A stretch of 32,877 nucleotides of DNA, taken from NCBI GenBank assembly GCA_023228885.1, contig JALOAJ010000027.1:1-32877 (forward strand). Reading direction: 5' to 3'. The stretch comes from Bacillota bacterium. Its GTDB lineage: Bacteria > Bacillota > Clostridia > Monoglobales > Firm-18. Position numbers and translations under genes: made by a program. Positions 16,758-23,657 of this stretch are shown piece by piece (the stretch's first letter is position 1; each line of letters begins with the position of its first letter). The notes beneath the pieces are model-generated. The model did no database searches and was not told the origin of the DNA. It saw only the letters and a list, made by a program, of their open reading frames with translations.

Positions 16758-18650
16758 TTATCTAAACCTGTTTGTGCTTTGCACGCGAACATTGCCCCCA
16801 CCCATGGGCATACCGCCGCCCATAGGCATACCGCTACGACCGAAAGCATTTTGATTACTTTGCGATGTAGCGGTGTAAAACACTTCATCGCCTTCTTCCA
16901 AGCCGCTTATAATTTCTATAAAGTCATTGTTTGATATTCCAACCGAAACTCGCATCATTGTATATTCGTTATTACTTGCGGCTTGTTCACCGGCGGAAGT
17001 GTTGCCGCCTGTGCCTTCGCGCGGAAATTGCCTTGCTTCGCCGCCGGTTGAACCTTCGCGCGGGAACTGCCTTGCTTCACCATCGGCTGAACCGCCGCGC
17101 GGGAACTGTCTTGCTTCGCCGTCGGCTGAACCGCCGCGTGGGAACTGCCGTTCGCCTTCTTCCGTTGCAGCGCTGCGCTGCCCTGCTGATTGCTGTCGTT
17201 CACCGCTGCTGCGGACTGCCGCAACCGAGCTTTTCACCGTAACCATTCCCTGCCCGTTTCGTATCCCTGCTACTGCCGATACCGGCACAAGCAGCGTGTT
17301 TTTAGATTCTTTTACTATTATTTCGGCATTGACGTTCATACCCGAAATTAGGCTTTCGGGTTGTGATATCGTAAGCTCCACCTTATATGTTGTAACGCCG
17401 TTTTGCGAAACGCCTTCTTTTGCAATTTTAGTGACCGCTCCCGAAAACACCTGCCCGGGCAATGCATCAGCCGTTATCTCGGCGGTTTGCCCAACCTCAA
17501 CGGTTGATATTTCAAGCTCATCCACATCAAGATTAAACACCATTGCCGAGGTGTTTGCTATCGTCATGAGCGTTGCGCTGGAGTTTTGACTGCCCCCTAT
17601 CGTGTCGCCGATTTTATATTCTTTTGAAATGACAACGCCGCTAATCGGCGCTTTTATGTTATAGTTCTCAAGCTCTTTTATATACGATTGCAACGAAAGC
17701 TGCAAATCTTGAAGCTCTAAATTTGTGCGCTGTTGCGCTTGCCGGTATTCCGTGTCGTCTATTTGGAACAGAGGGTCGCCCTTTTTTATATATTGGTTAT
17801 CCCTAACATAGACTTTTACCACCTTGCCCGAAACTTTTGGAATAACGGTTGTTGTGTCGATGCTTTTAATTGTGCCCGATGCCGCCGATTTAACATCTCC
17901 GCCATTGGTGTGTATAGTTGCGCCCACGCTTATACCGCTTGAAAGGGAACCCGGATTTTTCAGCTCTATTTCAACATTATATAATGCGCTGCCATCCGAT
18001 GAAACGGAAGAAACATTTGATTTATATGTAACCGTTCCGTTAAGTGTTGACATGTAAAGAGCGCTGATTATCGTTGCATTGTCGCCAACCTTTATCTGTG
18101 AAAGTTGGTTGGCGTTAAACGGCACTGTTGCAATAAAGGTTTCGTTGTTCGTTATTGTGCCCACGCCATCCGCTCGTGCAGTGTCACCCTCTTTAATGCG
18201 AAAATCGGTAAGCGTGCCGCTAATGGGGGCACGAACTGTTAGGTTTTCGATGTTTTCGGCATTTGTTTTGGCGGTAAGCTGAGTTTTTGAAATGTTGTTA
18301 TGTTGCTTTTGTATTGTATTTTGCATATCGGTGGAGTCTATGCGATATAAAATATCGCCTTCGTTTACAAAATCCCCCTCTTCAAAGTCACAGGACAATA
18401 TTTCGCCCCGCACCAAAGAAATTATTTCATACCGTGAAATAGGTTCAACGGTGCCTGAGCCGCTGATTTTTAAAGAAATATCACCCCGCGTCACATTGGC
18501 GGACGAATATTGAGGCTCGGCATTGCCTTTTTTTCTGCCACGCGCCGAATATGTAAAAATCACGCCTGCAATAAGTAAAAAAACAATAGCCAATATGGCT
18601 ATTTTTTTGTTAAATCTGAACTTCTTAATCTTTAAAAACAGTTGCTTCAT
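16758..18650 (-). CDS. MacA/HlyD-like efflux adaptor with duplicated barrel-sandwich modules
   Basis: Membrane-anchored extracytoplasmic adaptor of 630 residues for the downstream MacB-like transporter. After a basic tail and one transmembrane helix (about 15-35) come two successive biotinyl-lipoyl/barrel-sandwich units. The first halves are VTRGDISLKISGSGTVEPIS and GTIKSIDTTTVIPKVSGKVV; the matching second halves are LTVRAPISGTLTDFRIKEGD and YNIKAPISGVVISKEYKIGD. Typical MacA proteins of about 350-400 residues have one. A membrane-proximal region near 470-600 is interrupted by a disordered insertion holding four 13-residue repeats (501-552). The end is Gly/Met-rich (GMPMGG twice). GAGGT lies 6 nt before the ATG. 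It is the first gene of the exporter-SLH operon. Confidence 0.92.
   Translation of the reverse strand: MKQLFLKIKKFRFNKKIAILAIVFLLIAGVIFTYSARGRKKGNAEPQYSSANVTRGDISLKISGSGTVEPISRYEIISLVRGEILSCDFEEGDFVNEGDILYRIDSTDMQNTIQKQHNNISKTQLTAKTNAENIENLTVRAPISGTLTDFRIKEGDTARADGVGTITNNETFIATVPFNANQLSQIKVGDNATIISALYMSTLNGTVTYKSNVSSVSSDGSALYNVEIELKNPGSLSSGISVGATIHTNGGDVKSAASGTIKSIDTTTVIPKVSGKVVKVYVRDNQYIKKGDPLFQIDDTEYRQAQQRTNLELQDLQLSLQSYIKELENYNIKAPISGVVISKEYKIGDTIGGSQNSSATLMTIANTSAMVFNLDVDELEISTVEVGQTAEITADALPGQVFSGAVTKIAKEGVSQNGVTTYKVELTISQPESLISGMNVNAEIIVKESKNTLLVPVSAVAGIRNGQGMVTVKSSVAAVRSSGERQQSAGQRSAATEEGERQFPRGGSADGEARQFPRGGSADGEARQFPREGSTGGEARQFPREGTGGNTSAGEQAASNNEYTMMRVSVGISNNDFIEIISGLEEGDEVFYTATSQSNQNAFGRSGMPMGGGMPMGGGNVRVQSTNRFR
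16995..17150 (-). repeat. Four tandem 39-bp repeats inside the MacA-like gene
   Basis: In-frame minisatellite coding for RQFPRGGSADGEA, the same again, RQFPREGSTGGEA and RQFPREGTGGNTS, residues 501-552. The first two units are identical in protein and nearly so in DNA; the later ones have drifted. Copy number could change by slippage without breaking the frame. Confidence 0.9.
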
Positions 18651-18717
18651 ATTTTTACCTCACTTTATTTAAAATAATAACCCTATATGTAATTTATCTT
18701 GAAATTCACCTACGCTC

Positions 18718-18746
18718 ATTATAGCATAATAAATAACCTTTGAAAA
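18718..18746 (-). promoter_or_regulatory. Promoter of the MacA-like/SLH operon
   Basis: On the minus strand TTTTCA (18741-18746), 17-nt spacer, and TATAAT (18718-18723) with the extended -10 form TGCTATAAT. It lies 68 nt before the adaptor start codon. Confidence 0.65.
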
Positions 18747-18768
18747 GAGGGATAACCGCGTCAAATGT

Positions 18769-18806
18769 AAACAGTTTTTAAACTTTTAACGAATTAAAAA
18801 CTGTTT
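18769..18806. promoter_or_regulatory. 13-bp perfect inverted repeat between divergent promoters
   Basis: AAACAGTTTTTAA (18769-18781) and its exact reverse complement (18794-18806) are separated by 12 nt. The element lies between the minus-strand operon promoter and the plus-strand DUF1538 promoter. It may be an operator for a dimeric regulator; a terminator is less likely since no gene ends here. Confidence 0.5.
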
Positions 18807-18841
18807 TTGCACACCATAAGTTGTTTTTTGTCTGCACCCCC

Positions 18842-18870
18842 TTGCTTGAAATCGAGTATTGTGGTAAAAT
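18842..18870 (+). promoter_or_regulatory. Sigma-A-type promoter of the DUF1538/PII genes
   Basis: TTGCTT (18842-18847), 17-nt spacer, TAAAAT (18865-18870), ending 24 nt before the TTG start. The leader is therefore very short, leaving little room for riboregulation. Confidence 0.6.
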
Positions 18871-18894
18871 CATTCAAGGGGAGGCGAGTGCTAT

Positions 18895-20385
18895 TTGAAT
18901 AATTTTGGCGAGAAATTAAAGGAAGTTCTTTATTCGGTATTACCAATCACTTTAATTGTGTTGTTTTTGCATTTCACCATTGCACCTCTTGAAAAGACGG
19001 TTCTGTTTCAGTTTTTGATAGGCTCGGTATTTATTATCATAGGTTTGGCAGTCTTTTTAATAGGGGTTGACATCGGCATTGCGCCTATCGGAAATTTGTT
19101 GGGCTCGGCAATGACTAAAATGAACAAGGTTTGGATTATTGGTATCGGCGGCTTTTTGCTTGGGTTTTTTATAGCAGTTGCCGAGCCGGACCTTCTTATA
19201 TTGGCAACCCAAGTAGACGCCGTGACAAACGGCATAATTCCAAAATTGGCAATCGTTGTTGTGGTATCGCTTGGAATAGGGATTTTACTTGCTCTTGGCT
19301 TTATCAGAATTGTGTTTAATTTTCCTTTATACAAAAGCTTTACAATTTTATACGGTATTATCCTTGTATTGTCATTTTTTTCAACGCCCGAATTTTTGGC
19401 GATTGCATTTGATGCTTCCGGCGCTACAACAGGGGCGCTTTCCGTTCCGTTTATTTTGGCGCTTGCGCTTGGCGTATCGTCTATGAAAAAAGACAGCGCC
19501 GCCTCTGAACAGGATAGCTTCGGGTTGGTTGGCATGGCATCGGCAGGGGTAATTATAAGCGTGCTTTTTATGAGCGTTGTTACCCGAACGGGCGAGGTCA
19601 CCGGCGCTTTTGAAACGGAAATGGTTCAAACGCAAACCGTTATCCAAGCATTTTTAAAGCTGGTGCCATCCTCATCATTTGAAGTTTTTATGGCGCTTTT
19701 ACCTTTAACGGTTATATTTTTGTTTTTCCATATAAAGGTCTTGCGTCTGAACAAAAAAAGATTTCGCAAAATTTTAAAAGGTCTTTTGTACACATTTATC
19801 GGCTTGGTTATCTTTTTAATGGGCGCTCATGCCGGGTTTATACGGGTGGGCGCTATTATAGGATACAAGCTTGCAACGCTTGAAACATACTCATATATTA
19901 TCATCATGGCATTTATTTTGGGCGCCGTTACAATATTGGCAGAGCCTGCCGTTTATGTTTTGACGCACCAAATAGAGCAAGTTACCAGCGGCTATATTAA
20001 ACGGCGCATAGTGCTGATTGCGCTGTCAATCGGCGTTGGGATTGCTATTATGCTTTCTGTTATTCGCATAATAGTGCCGCAAATTCAATTGTGGCATTAT
20101 CTGCTGCCGGGATACATAATCTCTGTGGGGTTATCTCATGTTGTGCCCGAGCTGTTTGTCGGCATAGGATATGATTCGGGCGGTGTAGCGTCAGGTCCGA
20201 TGGCGGCAACATTTATTTTAGCTTTTGCGCATGGGACGGCAGATGCGGTTGAAGGCGCCACAGTTTTGATAGATGGGTTTGGTATAATTGCAATGGTTGC
20301 GCTAACGCCCATCATTGCGCTGCAAGTATTAGGCTTTATATTTAAAATGAGGTCTCGAAAAGAAAGGTTGGGTACTGATGCATAG
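18895..20385 (+). CDS. DUF1538 multipass membrane protein, internally duplicated
   Basis: Integral membrane protein of 496 residues in the DUF1538 family; no substrate is established. About 12 hydrophobic helices fall into two similar halves. AEPDLLILATQVDAVTNG in the first matches AEPAVYVLTHQIEQVTSG in the second. TPEFLAIAFDASGATTGAL matches VPELFVGIGYDSGGVASGP, each followed by a helix ending in ALALG or AFAHG. The conserved AEP and D-[AS]-G-G-like motifs inside membrane segments are what one expects of a transport pore or carrier. The start is TTG with GGGGAGG 10 nt upstream. Its end overlaps the start of a tandem PII-like gene by 8 nt, indicating translational coupling, much as amtB is paired with glnK. 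A transporter regulated by a PII-like protein is inferred. Confidence 0.85.
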   Translation: MNNFGEKLKEVLYSVLPITLIVLFLHFTIAPLEKTVLFQFLIGSVFIIIGLAVFLIGVDIGIAPIGNLLGSAMTKMNKVWIIGIGGFLLGFFIAVAEPDLLILATQVDAVTNGIIPKLAIVVVVSLGIGILLALGFIRIVFNFPLYKSFTILYGIILVLSFFSTPEFLAIAFDASGATTGALSVPFILALALGVSSMKKDSAASEQDSFGLVGMASAGVIISVLFMSVVTRTGEVTGAFETEMVQTQTVIQAFLKLVPSSSFEVFMALLPLTVIFLFFHIKVLRLNKKRFRKILKGLLYTFIGLVIFLMGAHAGFIRVGAIIGYKLATLETYSYIIIMAFILGAVTILAEPAVYVLTHQIEQVTSGYIKRRIVLIALSIGVGIAIMLSVIRIIVPQIQLWHYLLPGYIISVGLSHVVPELFVGIGYDSGGVASGPMAATFILAFAHGTADAVEGATVLIDGFGIIAMVALTPIIALQVLGFIFKMRSRKERLGTDA

Positions 20386-21034
20386 CGAATGCAGTTTTTA
20401 TGAATTGTTGTGTGTAGTCGCAAACTATGGAATGGCGGATAAGGTGGTCAAAACTGCGAAACAAAACGGAGTTTTGGGAGCAACGGTTTTTTATGGACGG
20501 GGCATTATAAAAAGCGCTGTGCTAAGCTTTTTGGGCTTGGACGATTCAAGAAAAGAAATTATATGGATGCTTGCCGACAAAAGGTTTGCGGAAAATACAG
20601 CCGAGGCGCTTGTGAAAAGGTTTAGCTTTCAAAAACCAAATCACGGTATAGCTTTTTGTATTCCGATTACAAATGCTTGGGGCTTGGGAATAGATACATG
20701 CGATGTTGCGGAAAAACAGGAGGGTATGGTTATGAATAAAGTTATTTTTACAATAGTTGAAAAAGGCGAGGCGGAGGCTGTGGTTGAGGCAGCCACAAAA
20801 GCAGGCGCGCGCGGCGGAACAATAATTAACGCAAGAGGCTCGGGAGTTCATGAAACAAGCAAGGTCTTTTTAATGGATATAGAGCCGGAAAGAGAAATTG
20901 TTATGATACTGGCAAAAACAAATATCACCGACAACATTGTAGCAGCAATAAAAGAGGTTGCAAAACCCAATAAGCCGGGCGGCGGCGTTGTATTTGTTCA
21001 AAATGTGGGCAAGACATACGGCATTTATTCATAA
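20378..21034 (+). CDS. Tandem PII-like (GlnB/GlnK-fold) signalling protein
   Basis: Cytoplasmic protein of 218 residues made of two PII-like domains (about 5-105 and 118-218). Each has the PII strand-helix-strand pattern: GVLGATVFYGRG and GARGGTIINARG, then IIWMLADKRFAENTAEALVK and IVMILAKTNITDNIVAAIKE. The C domain ends with PGGGVVFVQNVGKTYG, resembling the PII loop PGDGKIFV. The T-loops are short and lack the usual uridylylated-tyrosine context, so this is probably not a classical GlnB. It overlaps the DUF1538 gene by 8 nt and likely gates that membrane protein in response to a nucleotide or metabolite (inference). An excellent internal ribosome binding site lies before the second domain. 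Confidence 0.85.
   Translation: MHSECSFYELLCVVANYGMADKVVKTAKQNGVLGATVFYGRGIIKSAVLSFLGLDDSRKEIIWMLADKRFAENTAEALVKRFSFQKPNHGIAFCIPITNAWGLGIDTCDVAEKQEGMVMNKVIFTIVEKGEAEAVVEAATKAGARGGTIINARGSGVHETSKVFLMDIEPEREIVMILAKTNITDNIVAAIKEVAKPNKPGGGVVFVQNVGKTYGIYS
20718..20734 (+). promoter_or_regulatory. Internal ribosome binding site before the second PII domain
   Basis: AGGAGGG (20718-20724) is followed after 7 nt by an in-frame ATG (20732-20734) that begins MNKVIFTIVEKGEAE, the first strand of the second PII domain. Initiation here would give a separate 100-residue single-domain PII protein. Confidence 0.6.
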
Positions 21035-21046
21035 AATAATTATTAA

Positions 21047-21080
21047 AGGGGCTGACGCATAATGCGTCAGTCCCTGTTTT
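21047..21080 (+). terminator. Terminator between the PII-like and anti-sigma genes
   Basis: A 14-bp stem with one mismatch (AGGGGCTGACGCAT / ATGCGTCAGTCCCT) is followed by GTTTTTGG on the plus strand. It overlaps the last codons of the converging anti-sigma gene and, with a T-rich minus-strand flank, probably works in both directions. Confidence 0.85.
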
Positions 21081-22077
21081 TGGAGATTATTATACATTTG
21101 TTTGCTGTAAGCAATTCGTTTTCTTCGCTTTGTTCTACCCTTGCCCCATATTCAAGCATTAAATTCATAACTTGCTGAAAATCATCATTATTTAACTCTA
21201 ACAAAACTTCACCGTTTTGTTCCTTCACTCCATATTTCTTCGCAAGCGCCGCGGCAGCTCCCTCAAAATCGTCCACCATTATTTTAACGCTTACAAAAGA
21301 AGGTTGGTCGTTGTCATGCACCGCTGTATAAAAGCTGCCGCCCGCGGCAGGCGCATTAGCCCTTGCAGCCCGAGGAGAATTTTGAGCATCCTCCCCCGCG
21401 TCATTTTCTACAGGCAAGGAAAACATGCGAGTTTCAGCCATTTCGGATGTAACCTCTGTTTCATCTGATTCGTCCGGTGGGGATTCTTGGCTTGAGTTTT
21501 CCTCAATTTTGTCATCTTTGGGCTGCTCTTGCAAAGCTCCCGTCCGTTCCTCCGGTTTGGATTTTTGCTTTTCGTTTGAACTGTTTTCCACCGCTATACC
21601 GTTTTGACCGAGTGAAAGGCTTTTATCTTGATTTTCTTCTATATTTTTTTGCTCCTTTACTTGTTCCGTAGGTTTATCGGGCAGGAGCGGCTCATTATTT
21701 TGTGTTTCAATCGGAGCGTCGTCAATATATGCGGTTTTTATTTGGCTTAAACTATAATAATTATAGCCCGTTCTGATAAGCAATAAAAGCAGCAGCCCCG
21801 CTGCAACCGCAGAAAAACCTTTTAACGGCGGTAGCGAAAATCGGCGTCCTTTTAAAGTATCGGTGCGGGCAGACAGCTTGCTTAAAAAATCAGGCGGGAG
21901 CGGCTCAGTCGGTAACACTTTTAGTTCTTCAACCACAGCGCAAAGCAGCCTGTGTTGCTCGGCGCAACTTGCGCATTGGCTTATGTGCAGATGCACCTCT
22001 TGCGTTTTATCCGATGGGAGCATATCGTCAATATATTCCGATAACAAGCTTTTTATATATTCACAGTTGTTTTTCAT
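21067..22077 (-). CDS. Zinc-finger (ZAS) transmembrane anti-sigma factor
   Basis: Predicted single-pass anti-sigma factor of 336 residues that holds the upstream ECF sigma factor at the membrane. The cytoplasmic N-terminus has the anti-sigma zinc motif with C5 and H31-x3-C35-x2-C38. A transmembrane helix follows at about 86-102. The extracytoplasmic part starts with a long Glu/Gln/Lys/Ser-rich disordered stretch (about 120-240). It ends in a folded domain (FVSVKIMVDDFEGAAAALAKKYG, then LLELNNDDFQQVMNLMLEYG) that could sense a signal or be processed by proteases. GGAAAGGAGGT lies about 8 nt before the ATG. It lies 57 nt after the sigma gene. Confidence 0.88.
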   Translation of the reverse strand: MKNNCEYIKSLLSEYIDDMLPSDKTQEVHLHISQCASCAEQHRLLCAVVEELKVLPTEPLPPDFLSKLSARTDTLKGRRFSLPPLKGFSAVAAGLLLLLLIRTGYNYYSLSQIKTAYIDDAPIETQNNEPLLPDKPTEQVKEQKNIEENQDKSLSLGQNGIAVENSSNEKQKSKPEERTGALQEQPKDDKIEENSSQESPPDESDETEVTSEMAETRMFSLPVENDAGEDAQNSPRAARANAPAAGGSFYTAVHDNDQPSFVSVKIMVDDFEGAAAALAKKYGVKEQNGEVLLELNNDDFQQVMNLMLEYGARVEQSEENELLTANKCIIISKNRD

Positions 22078-22134
22078 AAATGTTACCTCCTTTCCGAGTG
22101 ATAACGCAATTTATGCTATCTACCTATTTTGACA

Positions 22135-22683
22135 CTAATTCGGCGTGATTTGTTCCATATATTCTGAAAGCATCTCTTTTAACATATCCCTACCCCTGCT
22201 TATTCTGGATTTTACCGTACCGACGGGGCATCTTAATATTTCGGCAACCTCATCATATGAGCTGCCCATAATGTCACGCAAAACAACGGCGGCACGGTAT
22301 TTATCCGGCAAAGCGTTTATTGCTTTTTTTATATTTTCCTTTTTTTCGTTGCTCAAGGCTTCGTCATAAGGTAAAGGTTTTGGGTCTTTAATCGTTTCGT
22401 CCGGTTCGTATATAATATTATTTTTCCTTTTTCTTTGCAAATCAATACATGTATTGTAGGTTATTCTGTAAACCCATGTGGAAAACAGGCTTTTTCCCTT
22501 AAATTTTTTTATGGAAGAATACACCTTTATAAGGGCCTCCTGGGCAGCATCGGAAGCATCGTCATAATTGCGCATCAATTTTAACGAAAGGTTAAATGCC
22601 AGTGGGGCATACTTTTCAATTAACCGCTCAAGAGCTTCTTTATTCCCGCTTTTTGCATCTTCAATTAAAGAATTTTCGCCCAT
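22135..22683 (-). CDS. ECF RNA polymerase sigma factor
   Basis: Sigma-70 family extracytoplasmic-function factor, 182 residues. Region 2 is seen in PLAFNLSLKLMRNYDDASDAAQEALIKVY and the -10 recognition stretch FSTWVYRITYNTCIDLQRKRK; region 4 in LPDKYRAAVVLRDIMGSSYDEVAEILRCPVGTVKSRISRGR, a helix-turn-helix. (Both strings are cited in part to mark the regions.) The GGAG box lies 7 nt before the ATG. The next gene is its anti-sigma factor. The regulon cannot be read here, and the upstream promoter looks like a sigma-A type, so autoregulation is not obvious. Confidence 0.95.
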   Translation of the reverse strand: MGENSLIEDAKSGNKEALERLIEKYAPLAFNLSLKLMRNYDDASDAAQEALIKVYSSIKKFKGKSLFSTWVYRITYNTCIDLQRKRKNNIIYEPDETIKDPKPLPYDEALSNEKKENIKKAINALPDKYRAAVVLRDIMGSSYDEVAEILRCPVGTVKSRISRGRDMLKEMLSEYMEQITPN

Positions 22684-22745
22684 TTTCAGCTCCGTTCCTG
22701 CTGCAAGTGCAATTTATTTTTAAAAGCCTATTACACCCTACTTTA

Positions 22746-22774
22746 ATGATAACACTAATTACAACAATTTTCAA
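22746..22774 (-). promoter_or_regulatory. Sigma-A-type promoter of the ECF sigma/anti-sigma genes
   Basis: Minus strand TTGAAA (22769-22774), 17-nt spacer, TATCAT (22746-22751), in the gap between the small protein gene and the ECF sigma gene. Confidence 0.55.
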
Positions 22775-22820
22775 CAAAAAACAAATAAATGCCGTTAAAT
22801 ATTTGTCATACGGATTTTGT

Positions 22821-23099
22821 CTAACCCGATTGGCGGGAATTAAGCAGCAAAAACGAAATTGCCAATATAAGCGGCATATCTTTATTTTCTTTATCGTCGG
22901 TAAGTAAAATTAACAATATTATTATAAGTATCGCATCATCAAAAGAAAGGCTGCCGAGCAAATTGTTTTTTTGCGAAGGAGCATTGTAACCATCTTGCTT
23001 TTCATCAATATTTTCAATCTTTTTTGGTTTGATTGTTTCTGCTTGATATGATTTTGTTATCGGCTGTTCTTCAAACGGGCTGTAATATCTTTTATACAT
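22821..23099 (-). CDS. Small clostridial protein with C-terminal hydrophobic segment
   Basis: A 92-residue protein of unknown function. A hydrophilic N-terminal two thirds (MYKRYYSPFEEQP, then a Lys/Glu/Asn-rich stretch) leads to a hydrophobic C-terminus, LLGSLSFDDAILIIILLILL and MPLILAISFLLL, with an acidic Asp-Asp-Lys-Glu spacer between. Short proteins with this leucine/acidic pattern are common in spore-forming Clostridia. The start at 23099 has a near-perfect GGAGGTGA 9 nt upstream; the frame remains open 21 codons further but without a site. It lies 38 nt after another small gene on the same strand and shares its promoter. Confidence 0.75.
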   Translation of the reverse strand: MYKRYYSPFEEQPITKSYQAETIKPKKIENIDEKQDGYNAPSQKNNLLGSLSFDDAILIIILLILLTDDKENKDMPLILAISFLLLNSRQSG

Positions 23100-23137
23100 T
23101 TTTAAGCTCACCTCCGGTCTGTTTAAATTTTTAGCGC

Positions 23138-23374
23138 CTATTTCGAGCGGTATAATTTGCAAATCGCAACCAGATTAATTGCGTCGTCAAGGTGTTTTTG
23201 TTTACTTGGGCTAACACACGGGCGAAGGGCGGACAGCAGGTTGATATGTGGGTCATCAAAGGGTTTGGCATCACTTGCTATATTGTTTAAAATGCCCTCT
23301 ATTTTCTTTTTGCCTTCATCGGTAGCAAGCATATTTTTAAGCTGTTCTATTGCCTTATCTAAGTTTTCAGCCAT
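23138..23374 (-). CDS. Small conserved clostridial protein
   Basis: A 78-residue, mainly helical soluble protein beginning MAENLDKAIEQLKNMLATDE and ending in DDAINLVAICKLYRSK. I recognise no characterised family; it resembles small proteins located next to the hydrophobic-tailed protein in other Clostridia. AAGGAGGTGAT lies 4-6 nt before the ATG at 23374, the strongest ribosome binding site in the window. Upstream is a promoter with a mother-cell-type -10, so a sporulation role is possible but unproven. Confidence 0.75.
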   Translation of the reverse strand: MAENLDKAIEQLKNMLATDEGKKKIEGILNNIASDAKPFDDPHINLLSALRPCVSPSKQKHLDDAINLVAICKLYRSK

Positions 23375-23410
23375 ATAATCACCTCCTTGTTTATTTCGAA
23401 TATGCCTCAC

Positions 23411-23444
23411 ATTATACTGTATGGCGGCGGCATTTTACTTATTC
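23411..23444 (-). promoter_or_regulatory. Promoter of the two small genes, with sigma-E/K-like elements
   Basis: Minus strand GAATAAG (23438-23444), 14-nt spacer, CATACAGT (23416-23423), which fits the sigma-E pattern KMATATT-N14-CATACANT in the -10 fully and in five of seven -35 bases. CATACAGTA also matches the sigma-K -10 (CATANNNTA). A TATAAT overlaps it (23411-23416), but no sigma-A -35 stands at 17 nt. Confidence 0.4.
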
Positions 23445-23493
23445 GCAAAACCAATGCAATAAAAATCGGTATTTGCAAACATAAAAAAACATG

Positions 23494-23638
23494 ATATAAT
23501 ATCTGCACAGCAGATATTATATTTGCTCCGCAGGAACTTATGCGCCGCCGGTATTTTCCTCACTATGTTCGGAAACAGCGATGCGCAATTATACCAAAAT
23601 CCTTCGGATTTATGGTATAATATCTGCAAAGCAGATAT
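23494..23638. repeat. Multi-hairpin intergenic repeat, copy A
   Basis: Contains a perfect 13-bp palindrome (ATATAATATCTGC, loop ACA, 23494-23522), a core related to copy B (23520-23559), a hairpin TTATACC...GGTATAA with loop TTCG (23589-23620), and a second ATATCTGC / GCAGATAT palindrome (23620-23638). The two palindromes share TATAATATCTGC, so they bound the element like repeated ends. It lies between the small-gene promoter and coaX. Confidence 0.75.
23613..23621 (+). promoter_or_regulatory. Extended -10 promoter of coaX
   Basis: TGGTATAAT is a perfect extended -10 (TGNTATAAT) 37 nt before the coaX start; no clear -35. It lies within repeat copy A, so the repeat seems to provide the promoter. 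Confidence 0.5.
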
Positions 23639-23657
23639 ATTGACTGGGGTGTCTATA

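Noticed and set aside
16724..16888. 55-codon upstream extension of the ABC ATPase
   Set aside because: It overlaps the end of the adaptor gene; GGAG at 6 nt supports the start at 16723.
16927..17589. 220-codon plus-strand frame opposite the MacA-like gene, with repeats
   Set aside because: It is the complement of the 39-bp repeats and of a well-supported gene.
18741..18765. Possible ECF-type promoter (TGAAAA ... CGTC)
   Set aside because: The spacing of about 12 nt is too short and the -35 lacks the AAC; the complement is the -35 of the exporter operon.
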